Shown piece after piece: positions 8,514 through 18,353 of a DNA stretch of 64,000 nucleotides (position 1 is the stretch's first letter; each line of letters opens with the position of its first letter). A program made the position numbers and the translations under genes. The stretch is from Streptomyces sp. CB02959. Lineage in GTDB: Bacteria; Actinomycetota; Actinomycetes; Streptomycetales; Streptomycetaceae. The notes below the pieces were generated by a model, which ran no database searches, was not told the DNA's origin, and saw only the letters and a program-made list of their open reading frames with translations. The stretch covers positions 20,471-84,470 of the forward strand of contig NZ_NNBP01000040.1 of the NCBI RefSeq assembly GCF_002803155.1, written 5' to 3'.

Positions 8514-9680
8514 ATGATCACCCGACGCACCCTGCTCGGCGGACTCGCCGCCGGCGCCGCCACCGCCGCCCTCGCCGGCCGGGCCGCCGGCACCCCCGCC
8601 CCCCGCGCGGCGGCCGCCCTCCCGCTGCACCTCGTCAACAACTCCGGCGCCTACGCCAACGGCTCGGTCTGGATCTACATCCTCGGCAACGACGGCACCC
8701 AGCAGGTCCGGGTCACCCCGGACGGCCGGCTCGCCCCCGTCTCCCTCGCCGACAACGGCCCGGACGGCTTCACCGACTACGCGATACCGCTCGCCGCCAC
8801 CGGCACCACCACCGTCCAGCTGCCCCCGATGTCCGGCCGGATCTACACCAGCCTGGGCGCCAAGCTCAAGATCAAGGCGGTCGCCGACGGCAACGGCAGG
8901 CCCGCGCTGGCCTACCCCGCGGGCTGGGTCGCCTCCGACCCCAACTACGACGTGCTGCACGACTGCGCCGAGTTCACCTACAACTCCGGCGGGATGTTCT
9001 GCAACACCACCATGGTCGACATGTTCAGCGTCCCGCTCGCCCTACGGCTCACCGGCTCCGGCGACCAGACCACCGGCACCCTCAAGGACGGCGCCCGGGC
9101 CCGGATCTTCGCCGACGTCAAGGCCGCCGCGGGCTTCGACCGCCTGGTTCTCGGCGACCGGCGGGTGATCGCCCCCGGCCACGGCCTGGACAGCGGCCTG
9201 TTCGCCGCCGACTACTTCGCCCCGGCCGTCGACGCCGCCTGGTCCGCGTACGCCGGCAAAGACCTGACCGTCACGACCAACGCCGGCGCCTTCACCGGCC
9301 GGGTCAGCGGCGACCAGCTCACCTTCACCGGCCCCGGCGCGGCAGCCGGGGGAGTCTCCTTCACCCGGCCCGGCACCCGCGACGTCCTCTTCTGCGACGG
9401 CACCCTGGCCGCCCCCAACGACGGCACCCGCGGCCCGCTGGCCGCCGTCCTCGGCGCCGCCCTCAACCGCTCCACCCTGGCGACCCACGCCGCCCAGCCG
9501 GTCACCGACCCGGCCGCCTTCTACCAGCAGCCGCTGACCAACCACTACGCCCGCGCCATGCACACCGCGACCACCGACGGCAAGGCGTACGGATTCGCCT
9601 TCGACGACGTCGCCGGCTTCGCCTCCTACATCGAGGACCACGCCCCCAAGGAGCTCACCCTCACCCTGACGCCGTTCTGA
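8514..9680 (+). CDS. Secreted GH64 beta-1,3-glucanase
   Basis: Predicted extracellular endo-beta-1,3-glucanase (laminaripentaose-producing type) of 388 residues acting on fungal wall glucan. The N-terminus MITRRTLLGGLAAGAATAALAG is a twin-arginine signal with RR at 4-5. The mature part starts with LPLHLVNNSGAYANGSVWIYILG and contains the GH64-like SGRIYTSLGAKL, DPNYDVLHDCAEFTY, MFCNTTMVDMFSVPL and YARAMHTATTDGKAYGFAFDDVAGF blocks; the catalytic Glu/Asp pair is probably in the DCAEFTYN and TMVDMFS regions. AAGGAG sits 7 nt before the ATG. No carbohydrate-binding module is present. The neighbours are PucR upstream on the other strand and a GH15 enzyme downstream on the other strand. Confidence 0.88.
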   Translation: MITRRTLLGGLAAGAATAALAGRAAGTPAPRAAAALPLHLVNNSGAYANGSVWIYILGNDGTQQVRVTPDGRLAPVSLADNGPDGFTDYAIPLAATGTTTVQLPPMSGRIYTSLGAKLKIKAVADGNGRPALAYPAGWVASDPNYDVLHDCAEFTYNSGGMFCNTTMVDMFSVPLALRLTGSGDQTTGTLKDGARARIFADVKAAAGFDRLVLGDRRVIAPGHGLDSGLFAADYFAPAVDAAWSAYAGKDLTVTTNAGAFTGRVSGDQLTFTGPGAAAGGVSFTRPGTRDVLFCDGTLAAPNDGTRGPLAAVLGAALNRSTLATHAAQPVTDPAAFYQQPLTNHYARAMHTATTDGKAYGFAFDDVAGFASYIEDHAPKELTLTLTPF

Positions 9681-9692
9681 CCGGAGGAAGCC

Positions 9693-9746
9693 GGAATCCG
9701 ACGGAAATCTGGAATCCGACGGAAAGCCGGAATCCGACCGAAGCGA
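9693..9746 (+). repeat. Three tandem 18-bp repeats
   Basis: Copies GGAATCCGACGGAAATCT (9693-9710), GGAATCCGACGGAAAGCC (9711-9728) and GGAATCCGACCGAAGCGA (9729-9746) follow the glucanase stop directly. The first 14 bases are nearly invariant. The array sits between the stop codon and the terminator hairpin. Confidence 0.85.
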
Positions 9747-9755
9747 AGACCGCCG

Positions 9756-9789
9756 GGCGGTTGACGCCCCGAAGGGGGCGTCAACCGCC
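9756..9789. terminator. Bidirectional terminator, 15-bp stem
   Basis: GGCGGTTGACGCCCC and its complement are separated by a GAAG loop. It lies between the convergent glucanase and GH15 genes, and the stop codon of the GH15 gene (9781-9783) is inside the right arm. Confidence 0.85.
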
Positions 9790-11583
9790 GTAGGCCCCAC
9801 TGGCGGTCAGCCGCAGCGCCGTGTCGATCAGCGGGACGTGGCTGAACGCCTGCGGGAAGTTCCCCACCTGCCGTTGGAGCCGGGAGTCCCACTCCTCGGC
9901 GAGCAGCCCCAGGTCGTTGCGGAGCGAGAGCAGCTTCTCGAAGAGTTTGCGGGCCTCCTCCACCCGGCCGATCATCGCCAGGTCGTCGGCCAGCCAGAAC
10001 GAACAGGCCAGGAACGCCCCCTCGTCGCCTTCGAGGCCGTCCACCCCGAGCCCCTCGCCGGACGTCGGGTAGCGCAGCACGAACCCGTCCTCGGTGGACA
10101 GCTCCCGCTGGATCGCCTCGATGGTGCCGATGACCCGCTTGTCGTCCGGCGGCAGGAACCCGACCTGCGGGATCAGCAGCAGCGACGCGTCCAGCTCCAG
10201 CGAGCCGTAGGACTGGGTGAAGGTGTTCCGCTCCTTGTCGTAACCCTTCTCGCAGACGTCCCGGTGGATGGTCTCCCGCAGGTCCTTCCACCGCTCCAGC
10301 GGGCCGTCCACGTCACCGGACTCGATCAGCTTCACCGTGCGGTCCACCGCGACCCAGGTCATGACCTTGGAGTGCACGAAGTGCCGACGCGGCCCGCGCA
10401 CCTCCCAGATGCCCTCGTCCGGCTCGTCCCAGTGCTTCTCCACCCACTCGATCAGCTTGATCTGGAGCAGCGAGGCGTAGTCGTTGCGGGCCAGCCCGGT
10501 CATGTGCGCCAGGTGCAGCGCCTCGGTGACCTCGCCGTAGACGTCCAGCTGGAGCTGGCCGGCGGCGCCGTTGCCGACCCGCACCGGGCGCGACTCCTCG
10601 TACCCGGGCAGCCACTTGAGCTCGGTCTCGCCCAGCTCCCGCTCACCGGCGATGCCGTACATGATCTGGAGGTTCTCCGGGTCGCCGGCCACCGCCCGCA
10701 GCAGCCACTCGCGCCACGCCCGGGCCTCCTCGCGGTAGCCGGTGCGCAGCAGCGACGACAGGGTGATCGCCGCGTCCCTCAGCCAGGTGAAGCGGTAGTC
10801 CCAGTTGCGGATCCCGCCGATGCACTCCGGCAGCGACGTCGTCGGCGCCGCCACGATCCCGCCGGTCGGCGCGTACGTCAGCGCCTTGAGCGTGATCAGC
10901 GAGCGCACCACCGCGTCCCGGTAGGGCCCGTGGTACGTGCAGTGCTCGACCCACTCGCGCCAGAACTCCTCGGTCGCCTCCAGCGACCCCTGCGGGTCCG
11001 CCAGCGCCGGCGGCTCGTGGTGCGAGGGCTGCCAGCTGATCGTGAACGCGATCCGCTCGCCCGGCGACACCGTGAAGTCGGAGTACGTCGTCAGGTCCTT
11101 GCCGTAGGTCTCGGCCGAGGTGTCCAGCCACACCGAGTCGGGCCCGGCGACCGCGACGGTCCGGCCGTCCACCTTGTGCACCCAGGGCACCACCCAGCCG
11201 TACGCGAACCGCATCCGCAGCTCCGACCGCATCGGCACCCGGCCGCTGACGCCCTCCACGATCCGGATGACCTGGGGCGCGCCGTCCCGCGGCGGCATGA
11301 AGTCGATCACCCGGACGGTACCTCGCGGAGTGTCCCACTCGGACTCCAGGACGAGTGAATCCCCGCGGTAGCGCCGCCGGTCCGCGGCCCGCGGGCCCTC
11401 CGCACCGGCCGGCCCCAGCTGCCAGAAGCCGTGCTCCTCGGTGCCCAGCAGTCCCGCGAAGACCGCGGGAGAGTCGAACCGGGGCAGGCACAGCCAGTCG
11501 ACCGTGCCGTCCCGGCACACGAGAGCGGCGGTCTGCATATCGCCGATAAGTGCGTAGTCCTCGATGCGCCCGGCCACGTGCAT
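9781..11583 (-). CDS. Glycoside hydrolase family 15 (glucoamylase/trehalase-like)
   Basis: Cytoplasmic GH15 enzyme of about 600 residues without a signal peptide. Members hydrolyse alpha-glucosidic bonds (glucoamylase, glucodextranase or trehalase). The N-terminal beta-domain begins RIEDYALIGDMQTAALVCRDG, with DWLCLPRFDSPAVF. The (alpha/alpha)6 domain contains IGGIRNWDYRFTWLRDAAITL, QLQLDVYGEVTEALHL and a C-terminal GEGLGVDGLEGDEGAFLACSFWL block. Actinobacterial proteins with this N-terminus are often trehalases, so trehalose is a plausible substrate. The ATG at 11583 touches its GGGAG; the GTG two codons later (11577) has the same GGGAG 6 nt upstream and may be the real start. Confidence 0.87.
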   Translation of the reverse strand: MHVAGRIEDYALIGDMQTAALVCRDGTVDWLCLPRFDSPAVFAGLLGTEEHGFWQLGPAGAEGPRAADRRRYRGDSLVLESEWDTPRGTVRVIDFMPPRDGAPQVIRIVEGVSGRVPMRSELRMRFAYGWVVPWVHKVDGRTVAVAGPDSVWLDTSAETYGKDLTTYSDFTVSPGERIAFTISWQPSHHEPPALADPQGSLEATEEFWREWVEHCTYHGPYRDAVVRSLITLKALTYAPTGGIVAAPTTSLPECIGGIRNWDYRFTWLRDAAITLSSLLRTGYREEARAWREWLLRAVAGDPENLQIMYGIAGERELGETELKWLPGYEESRPVRVGNGAAGQLQLDVYGEVTEALHLAHMTGLARNDYASLLQIKLIEWVEKHWDEPDEGIWEVRGPRRHFVHSKVMTWVAVDRTVKLIESGDVDGPLERWKDLRETIHRDVCEKGYDKERNTFTQSYGSLELDASLLLIPQVGFLPPDDKRVIGTIEAIQRELSTEDGFVLRYPTSGEGLGVDGLEGDEGAFLACSFWLADDLAMIGRVEEARKLFEKLLSLRNDLGLLAEEWDSRLQRQVGNFPQAFSHVPLIDTALRLTASGAYGG

Positions 11584-12030
11584 CTCCCGTCGAACTGGAG
11601 TCACGCCCCCCAGGGGACGTTGTGTGCTGTCCGTCCTGCCAATGAAACGTCGCCGAGCAGCGGGACCGGAAATCGGGCTGCGGGCACTTCCCCGGCTCGC
11701 GCCGGGGGCGCCCCCACCCACCGGTAGCTGGGGGAGGGCGGTGCCTTCCCGGACGGCTCTTAGCGAGTGTCCGAGCAGAATACGACGCAGGGGGGTGCTC
11801 CGCGCGATGCTCACGTCGAGTGGGGGTGGTCCGATTGGGTGGCCTGTCCGAGGACCCCTTCCGGTGCGTGGCCGGACGCGACCATGCCCGGTCGCTGATA
11901 GCCTGGTACCCCGTGGACCGGTGGGACCCAGCAGAAATGCGGCACCCCCGAACCGCAGCGACGGCACCCCTGAATCTCAGGACCGAAGTCCCGTCGCACC
12001 TCTCCACCTCGCGACCACGGGAGCCCCCTC
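11584..12030. promoter_or_regulatory. Divergent region between GH15 gene and pyrG
   Basis: These 447 bp hold the promoters of both genes. A dispersed palindromic repeat occupies 11699-11737. A TGATAGCCTGGTACC stretch near 11896-11910 resembles a Streptomyces -10 region for pyrG, but I cannot place a matching -35. No further gene is evident. Confidence 0.35.
11699..11737. repeat. G/C-run palindromic element, intergenic copy
   Basis: GCGCCGGGGG, CCCCCACC and GGTAGCTGGGGGAGG in succession match the layout of the element at 284-317. The runs can fold as CCCCCA/TGGGGG. I read it as a dispersed Streptomyces repeat by eye. Confidence 0.5.
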
Positions 12031-13707
<1,677 letters not shown>

Positions 13708-13731
13708 GCGGCGCCCCGCCGGTTACGGTTG

Positions 13732-13770
13732 CCGGGGTACGGCCTCCTCCCGGGAGGCGGTACCCCGGTT
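13732..13770 (+). terminator. Terminator after pyrG
   Basis: CCGGGGTAC pairs with GTACCCCGG, enclosing a second CCTCC/GGAGG stem; TTT follows. Confidence 0.8.
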
Positions 13771-13805
13771 TCCGCGTTGGCACAGGTACACACAGGAGGA
13801 CGCGC

Positions 13806-14432
13806 ATGGCGATCAGGGACACCGCGGAGGAGTGGACGGTCACCGGGACCACCACACCGTTCACCGGAGCCAAGACCAGCGTGCGCACCGACCGGGTCGT
13901 CATGCCGGACGGCGCCACCGTCAGCCGCGACTACCAGGTCCACCCGGGCTCGGTGGCGATCCTCGCCCTCGACGACGCCGGCCGGGTGCTGGTCCTGCAC
14001 CAGTACCGCCACCCCGTGCGGCAGAAGCTGTGGGAGATCCCCGCCGGGCTGCTCGACATCCCCGGCGAGAACCCGCTGCACGCCGCACAGCGCGAGCTGT
14101 ACGAGGAGGCGCACGTCAAGGCCGACCACTGGCGGGTGCTGACCGACGTCTACACCACCCCGGGCGGCAGCGACGAGGCGGTGCGGGTCTTCCTGGCCCG
14201 CGGGCTGTCCGAGGCCGAAGGGGAGCGCTTCGAGGTCTCCGACGAGGAGGCCGAGATGGAGCTGGCGCGGGTCCCGGTGGACGAACTGGTCCGCGGGGTG
14301 CTCGCCGGCGAGCTGCACAACAACTGCCTGGTCGTCGGGGTGTTGGCGCTCACCGCGGCGCAGGCCGGCGACGGCCTGGACGCCCTCCGGCCGGCCGACG
14401 CGCCCTGGCCGGCCCGCCCCTACGAAGCCTGA
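13806..14432 (+). CDS. Nudix hydrolase, ADP-ribose pyrophosphatase-like
   Basis: Nudix hydrolase of 208 residues resembling ADP-sugar pyrophosphatases (NudF/ADPRase type), which cleave ADP-ribose to AMP and ribose-5-phosphate. The N-terminal swapped-strand region precedes VLVLHQYRHPVRQKLWEIPAG, the hallmark of this subfamily. The Nudix box is GLLDIPGENPLHAAQRELYEEAHV: the REL.EE metal-binding core is intact, but the opening Gly is one residue early and the last Gly is His. TPGGSDEAVRVFLAR follows. AGGAGGA lies 5-6 nt upstream of the ATG. It is transcribed alone between two hairpins. Confidence 0.92.
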   Translation: MAIRDTAEEWTVTGTTTPFTGAKTSVRTDRVVMPDGATVSRDYQVHPGSVAILALDDAGRVLVLHQYRHPVRQKLWEIPAGLLDIPGENPLHAAQRELYEEAHVKADHWRVLTDVYTTPGGSDEAVRVFLARGLSEAEGERFEVSDEEAEMELARVPVDELVRGVLAGELHNNCLVVGVLALTAAQAGDGLDALRPADAPWPARPYEA

Positions 14433-14437
14433 TCCCC

Positions 14438-14463
14438 GGGGCCGGGTGCCGCCACCCGGCCCC
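14438..14463 (+). terminator. Terminator after the Nudix gene
   Basis: 11-bp GC stem GGGGCCGGGTG / CACCCGGCCCC with a 4-nt loop, six bases after the stop codon. Confidence 0.8.
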
Positions 14464-14615
14464 GCCGCCGTCCGGTCGGATGATCCGCCGATCCGATCGA
14501 GTGACCCAACCACCCTTCACCGCACGGGACGTGACGGGTCGTGAACTACGCTCGGCAGGGTTCCCGTGCGCGTCCGCGACGGGAACGGACGCGCAGGCGG
14601 ACGGGAGCGTGACCG

Positions 14616-16727
14616 GTGACGGACCAGGTGGTGGGCGGGGGGCACCGTGCGCCGGAGGCGGCGCGCGGGCCCGGTACGGCGGCCCGCGGACGGCGGGCGA
14701 CACTGCCCCGCCAGGACGGCGCCGCCCTCCGCTCAGACCTCCCCGGGTTCGCCGGCCGCCGCCATGAACTCAAGGCGCTGCGCGCCGACATCCGACGGGC
14801 CGGCCTGGACACCCTCACCGGCCGCCGCGGCGCCCGCAGCCGGGTGCTGCTGATCGCCGGCCGCCCCGGCTCCGGCCGCACCACCCTGGCCGAGGCGCTG
14901 CTGCGGGAGATCGCGGACGAGTACCCCGACGGGGTGCTGCGCGCCGTCCTGACCGGCCGCGACGGCGCCCCGACGGGCCTCGTCCGGACCGCCCGCGACC
15001 TGCTCACCGCGCTGGGCACCGACGCCCCGCCGGGCGCCGACGAGGACGAGCTCGCCGAGGCGGTGCGCGCGGCCCTGGCCGGGCGGCGGACGGTGCTCCT
15101 CCTGGACGACGCGCCGGGCGCCGAGGAGGTCGAACCGCTGATCCCGGACGCCCCGGACTGCCTGGTCGTGGTGGTCTCGCAGGGCCCGCTGACCGGCATC
15201 TCCGACGTCCGGCCGTGCGCCCTGGGCGGGCTGGACACCGCGGCCGCCGTCGAGGTGCTGTGCCACTACGCGGGACCGACCCGGGTCACCGTCGATCCGC
15301 GGACCGCGGAGGCCGTCGCGCAGGAGTGCGGCGGCCAGCCCGCGGCCCTGATACTGGCGGGCGCCTGGCTGGCCGCCCGCCCCAAGCTCTCCGTCGCCGA
15401 CCTGCGTCAGGCGCTGCTGGCCGTCCCGCTGCCGCCGGACCTGCCGACCGGCGCCCACCCCCTCAACCGCGCCTTCCGCCTCACCTACGACGCGCTGCCG
15501 CAGACCGCCGCCCGGATACTGCGGCTGGCCACCCTCGCCCCGGACGGCCTGGTGGACCCGCACACGGCCGCCGCGCTGGGCGGCTGCACGGTCCCGGCCG
15601 CCGCCGCGGTCCTGCACGACTTCGTCGCGCTCGGCCTGCTGCGGCCGCTGCCCGAGGAGGAGGGGCCGGGCGCGCCGCCCGCCGACGTGGCGATCGGCCC
15701 CCGGTACCGGCTGCCCGGCTGCTTGGTCCCGCTCTCCCGGGAGCTGCTCCGGGAGCAGGAGCGGCCGGCCGACGTCCAGTTGGCCCGGGCCCGGATGCTG
15801 GAGCGGACCGTGCGGCTGGTCCAGTCCTGCCGGGCAGCCGCCGAGCCGGAGGGTTCTCCCGCCCGCCGCAAGGCCGGTGAGCTGCCGCGCCCGCTGCGCT
15901 TCGCCACCCGGGCCGCCGCCGCGCACTGGCTGCACACCCGTCGCGGCGCCCTGCTGGACGCCGCCGTGATCGCCGTCGAGGACGGCCAACTCGACACCCT
16001 GGACCGGCGGTTGATCGCCGCGCTGACCCGGGCGCTGCTCGCGCACCACGGCCCCGAGGCGGCCGCGCCCGACCTCTACGCCCTGCACGAGTTGGTCCTA
16101 CGGGTCGCCGCGCGGCGACCGTTGCCGCGCGAGCAGGCCGCCGCCCTGCTCAACCTCGGCGACCTGGACGCCGGCGCCGACCGGTTGGAGCAGGCGCTCA
16201 CCCGTTACCGCGGTGCGCTGGAGGCGGCCCGGTCGGTGAAGGACCCGGTGGCCACCGGGCGGGCGCTGGAGTCGCTGGGCGACACCTACAGCGAGCTGGG
16301 CGACTGGGTCCGGGCCGCCGACTGGTACGGGCGGGCGCTGGAGTTGCGGCTGGCCCGGGGCGAGCGGGCCGACGCGGCCCGGCTGCACGCCCGGATCGGC
16401 GTCGCACACGGCCGCGCGGGCCGCTACGAGCAGGCCCTCAAGGACTGCCGCGCGGCCGCCCGCACCTCCCGCAGGCTCGGTGATTCCGCAGGTCAGGCGC
16501 GTGCGGCGGAGGCGGCGGCAGAGGTCCACGAGCACGCCGGGCAGCTCGACGAGGCGCTGCGGAGCCACCTGGAGGCCCTTGAATTCGCCCGTGCGGCGGC
16601 CGACGGGGCGCTGGAGGCGCGCCTCCAGCTGCGGATTGCGGAGATCCTCGAACGGCTCGGCGACCCAGCCGCGGCACGGCTCCACCGCGCGGCGGGGGAA
16701 CGATGGCGTCAGGAGCATGCCGAGTGA
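14616..16727 (+). CDS. P-loop NTPase with TPR repeats (STAND/AfsR-like)
   Basis: Predicted cytoplasmic regulator or scaffold of 703 residues. A disordered N-terminus is followed by FAGRRHELKALRADIRR, the entry into a STAND-type NTPase. The P-loop is GRPGSGRTT (about 82-90), in which the usual Walker Lys is Arg, and the Walker B-like strand is RTVLLLDDAPG. A helical/winged-helix region (GGQPAALILAGAWLA, then LTYDALPQTAARILRLATLAP) resembles NB-ARC proteins. The C-terminal third (about 505-690) contains tetratricopeptide repeats, e.g. ALESLGDTYSELGDWVRAADWYGRAL. It lacks the SARP DNA-binding domain of AfsR. Its partner is unknown. The GTG at 14616 is the furthest plausible start. Confidence 0.8.
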   Translation: MTDQVVGGGHRAPEAARGPGTAARGRRATLPRQDGAALRSDLPGFAGRRHELKALRADIRRAGLDTLTGRRGARSRVLLIAGRPGSGRTTLAEALLREIADEYPDGVLRAVLTGRDGAPTGLVRTARDLLTALGTDAPPGADEDELAEAVRAALAGRRTVLLLDDAPGAEEVEPLIPDAPDCLVVVVSQGPLTGISDVRPCALGGLDTAAAVEVLCHYAGPTRVTVDPRTAEAVAQECGGQPAALILAGAWLAARPKLSVADLRQALLAVPLPPDLPTGAHPLNRAFRLTYDALPQTAARILRLATLAPDGLVDPHTAAALGGCTVPAAAAVLHDFVALGLLRPLPEEEGPGAPPADVAIGPRYRLPGCLVPLSRELLREQERPADVQLARARMLERTVRLVQSCRAAAEPEGSPARRKAGELPRPLRFATRAAAAHWLHTRRGALLDAAVIAVEDGQLDTLDRRLIAALTRALLAHHGPEAAAPDLYALHELVLRVAARRPLPREQAAALLNLGDLDAGADRLEQALTRYRGALEAARSVKDPVATGRALESLGDTYSELGDWVRAADWYGRALELRLARGERADAARLHARIGVAHGRAGRYEQALKDCRAAARTSRRLGDSAGQARAAEAAAEVHEHAGQLDEALRSHLEALEFARAAADGALEARLQLRIAEILERLGDPAAARLHRAAGERWRQEHAE

Positions 16728-16760
16728 CCTACGAAATCGGTGGTGGGCTTCCGAAAAATT

Positions 16761-16776
16761 AGCCCTTTGCAAGGCT
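16761..16776. promoter_or_regulatory. Possible operator upstream of ald
   Basis: AGCCCTTTGCAAGGCT is an imperfect inverted repeat around TTGCAA, 119 bp before the ald start. In mycobacteria ald is controlled by the Lrp-type protein AldR; a similar site is conceivable. Weak, by-eye evidence. Confidence 0.25.
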
Positions 16777-16894
16777 AGACAACGAGAGGTCCTTCAATAG
16801 ACTGGTCGAGCCGCGTCCGGCGCGGTCAGTTCCGTCATGCATCGCATGAGGGATAATTCCTTCTGCAAGCTCTCATTCAAGGACCGTGATCGAC

Positions 16895-18010
16895 GTGAAG
16901 GTCGGCATCCCCCGCGAGGTCAAGAACAACGAGTTCCGGGTGGCTATCACGCCCGCCGGAGTCCACGAGCTGGTCCGCAACGGCCACCAGGTCTTCATCG
17001 AGAAGGACGCCGGCCTCGGCTCGTCCATCCCGAACGAGGAGTACGTCTCCGCCGGTGCCACGATCCTCGGCACCGCCGACGAGGTGTGGGCCACCGCCGA
17101 CCTGCTGCTGAAGGTCAAGGAGCCGATCGCGGAGGAGTACCACCGCCTCCGCAAGGACCAGACCCTCTTCACCTACCTGCACCTGGCCGCGTCCAAGGAG
17201 TGCACGGACGCCCTGCTGGAGTCCGGCACCACCGCGATCGCCTACGAGACCGTCGAGACCGCCAACCGCGCGCTGCCGCTGCTGGCCCCGATGTCCGAGG
17301 TCGCGGGCCGGATCGCCCCGCAGGTCGGTGCCTACCACCTGATGCGCCAGGCCGGCGGCCGCGGCGTGCTGCCCGGTGGCGTCCCCGGTGTCCAGGCCGG
17401 CAAGGCCGTCGTCATCGGCGGTGGCGTCTCTGGCTGGAACGCCGTGCAGATCGCCGTGGGCCTCGGCTTCCACGTCACCCTGCTCGACCGGGACATCAAC
17501 AAGCTCCGCGAGGCCGACAAGATCTTCGGCACCAAGGTGCAGACGATCGTCTCCAACGCCTACGAGCTGGAGAAGGCCGTCGTCGAGGCCGACCTGGTCG
17601 TCGGTGCGGTCCTGATCCCGGGCGCCAAGGCCCCGAAGCTGGTCACCAACGAGCTCGTCGCCAAGATGAAGCCCGGAAGTGTTCTTGTCGACATCGCCAT
17701 CGACCAGGGCGGCTGCTTCGAGGACTCCAAGCCGACCACGCACGCCGAGCCGACCTTCCAGGTCCACAACTCGGTCTTCTACTGCGTCGCCAACATGCCC
17801 GGCGCGGTGCCGAACACCTCCACCTACGCCCTCACCAACGCCACGATGCCCTACATCGTGGAGCTGGCGAACCGCGGCTGGGCCGAGGCGCTGCGCCGTG
17901 ACCCCGCGCTGGCCAAGGGGCTGAACACCCACGACGGCAAGGTCGTCTACCCCGAGGTCGCCCAGGCTCACGGCCTGGAGTACGTGGAGCTGCGCACCCT
18001 CCTCGGCTAA
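16895..18010 (+). CDS. ald: Alanine dehydrogenase
   Basis: NAD-dependent reversible oxidative deamination of L-alanine to pyruvate and ammonium, linking alanine use to carbon and nitrogen metabolism. The 371-residue protein matches the family length. It starts VKVGIPREVKNNEFRVA with the substrate Arg, then LLLKVKEP with the catalytic Lys, YLHLAAS with the catalytic His, the NAD-binding VVIGGGVSGWNAVQIA and SVLVDIAIDQGGCFE with the catalytic Asp. I chose GTG at 16895 because it gives the canonical MKVGIPRE start and leaves 11 nt after AAGGA; GTG at 16886 leaves only 2 nt. A strong terminator follows. Confidence 0.96.
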   Translation: MKVGIPREVKNNEFRVAITPAGVHELVRNGHQVFIEKDAGLGSSIPNEEYVSAGATILGTADEVWATADLLLKVKEPIAEEYHRLRKDQTLFTYLHLAASKECTDALLESGTTAIAYETVETANRALPLLAPMSEVAGRIAPQVGAYHLMRQAGGRGVLPGGVPGVQAGKAVVIGGGVSGWNAVQIAVGLGFHVTLLDRDINKLREADKIFGTKVQTIVSNAYELEKAVVEADLVVGAVLIPGAKAPKLVTNELVAKMKPGSVLVDIAIDQGGCFEDSKPTTHAEPTFQVHNSVFYCVANMPGAVPNTSTYALTNATMPYIVELANRGWAEALRRDPALAKGLNTHDGKVVYPEVAQAHGLEYVELRTLLG

Positions 18011-18042
18011 AGGCGTCAACCGCACGCGTCAAACGCCGCACA

Positions 18043-18076
18043 ACCGGCCGGGCCTTGTCGACAGGGCCCGGCCGGT
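18043..18076 (+). terminator. Terminator after ald
   Basis: 12-bp perfect stem ACCGGCCGGGCC / GGCCCGGCCGGT; the loop contains a further TGTCGACA palindrome. Confidence 0.85.
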
Positions 18077-18248
18077 CGCATGTGCGACACGCCCCGAGGG
18101 CGGCTCCGGGCGGTCGGCTCTCAACTCGCCGCGAACGTAACCCTTTAACCGATTCGCGTACCCCCGAAACATCCGTCTTGCGCGCTGTGCACTCTTGACA
18201 TCGGGGGGTTCCGTTACCGACACATCGGGCCGGGTCCGGCGGATTGTG

Positions 18249-18278
18249 TTGCTGCGGACGCCCGACACGCCATAGAGT
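18249..18278 (+). promoter_or_regulatory. Candidate promoter for the parA-scp operon
   Basis: TTGCTG (18249-18254) and TAGAGT (18273-18278) are spaced by 18 bp, which fits the vegetative sigma factor. The start would lie about 65-70 nt upstream of the GTG. Confidence 0.4.
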
Positions 18279-18353
18279 CGCCAACCGTCGGCATGGTGCC
18301 ACGCTGACCTATCGATAAGTTTCCTGGTCACATCCAAGGAGGTAAGACGACTT

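Larger units (their letters stand above)
18011..18353. promoter_or_regulatory. Intergenic region ald - parA-like gene
   Basis: 343 bp without a gene. It holds the ald terminator (18043-18076), a TTGACA hexamer at 18195-18200 without a good partner, and a better-spaced promoter candidate at 18249-18278. Confidence 0.5.

Noticed and set aside
14616..16727. SARP/AfsR-type antibiotic regulator
   Set aside because: It lacks the N-terminal winged-helix and BTAD domains; only the NTPase and TPR parts are present.
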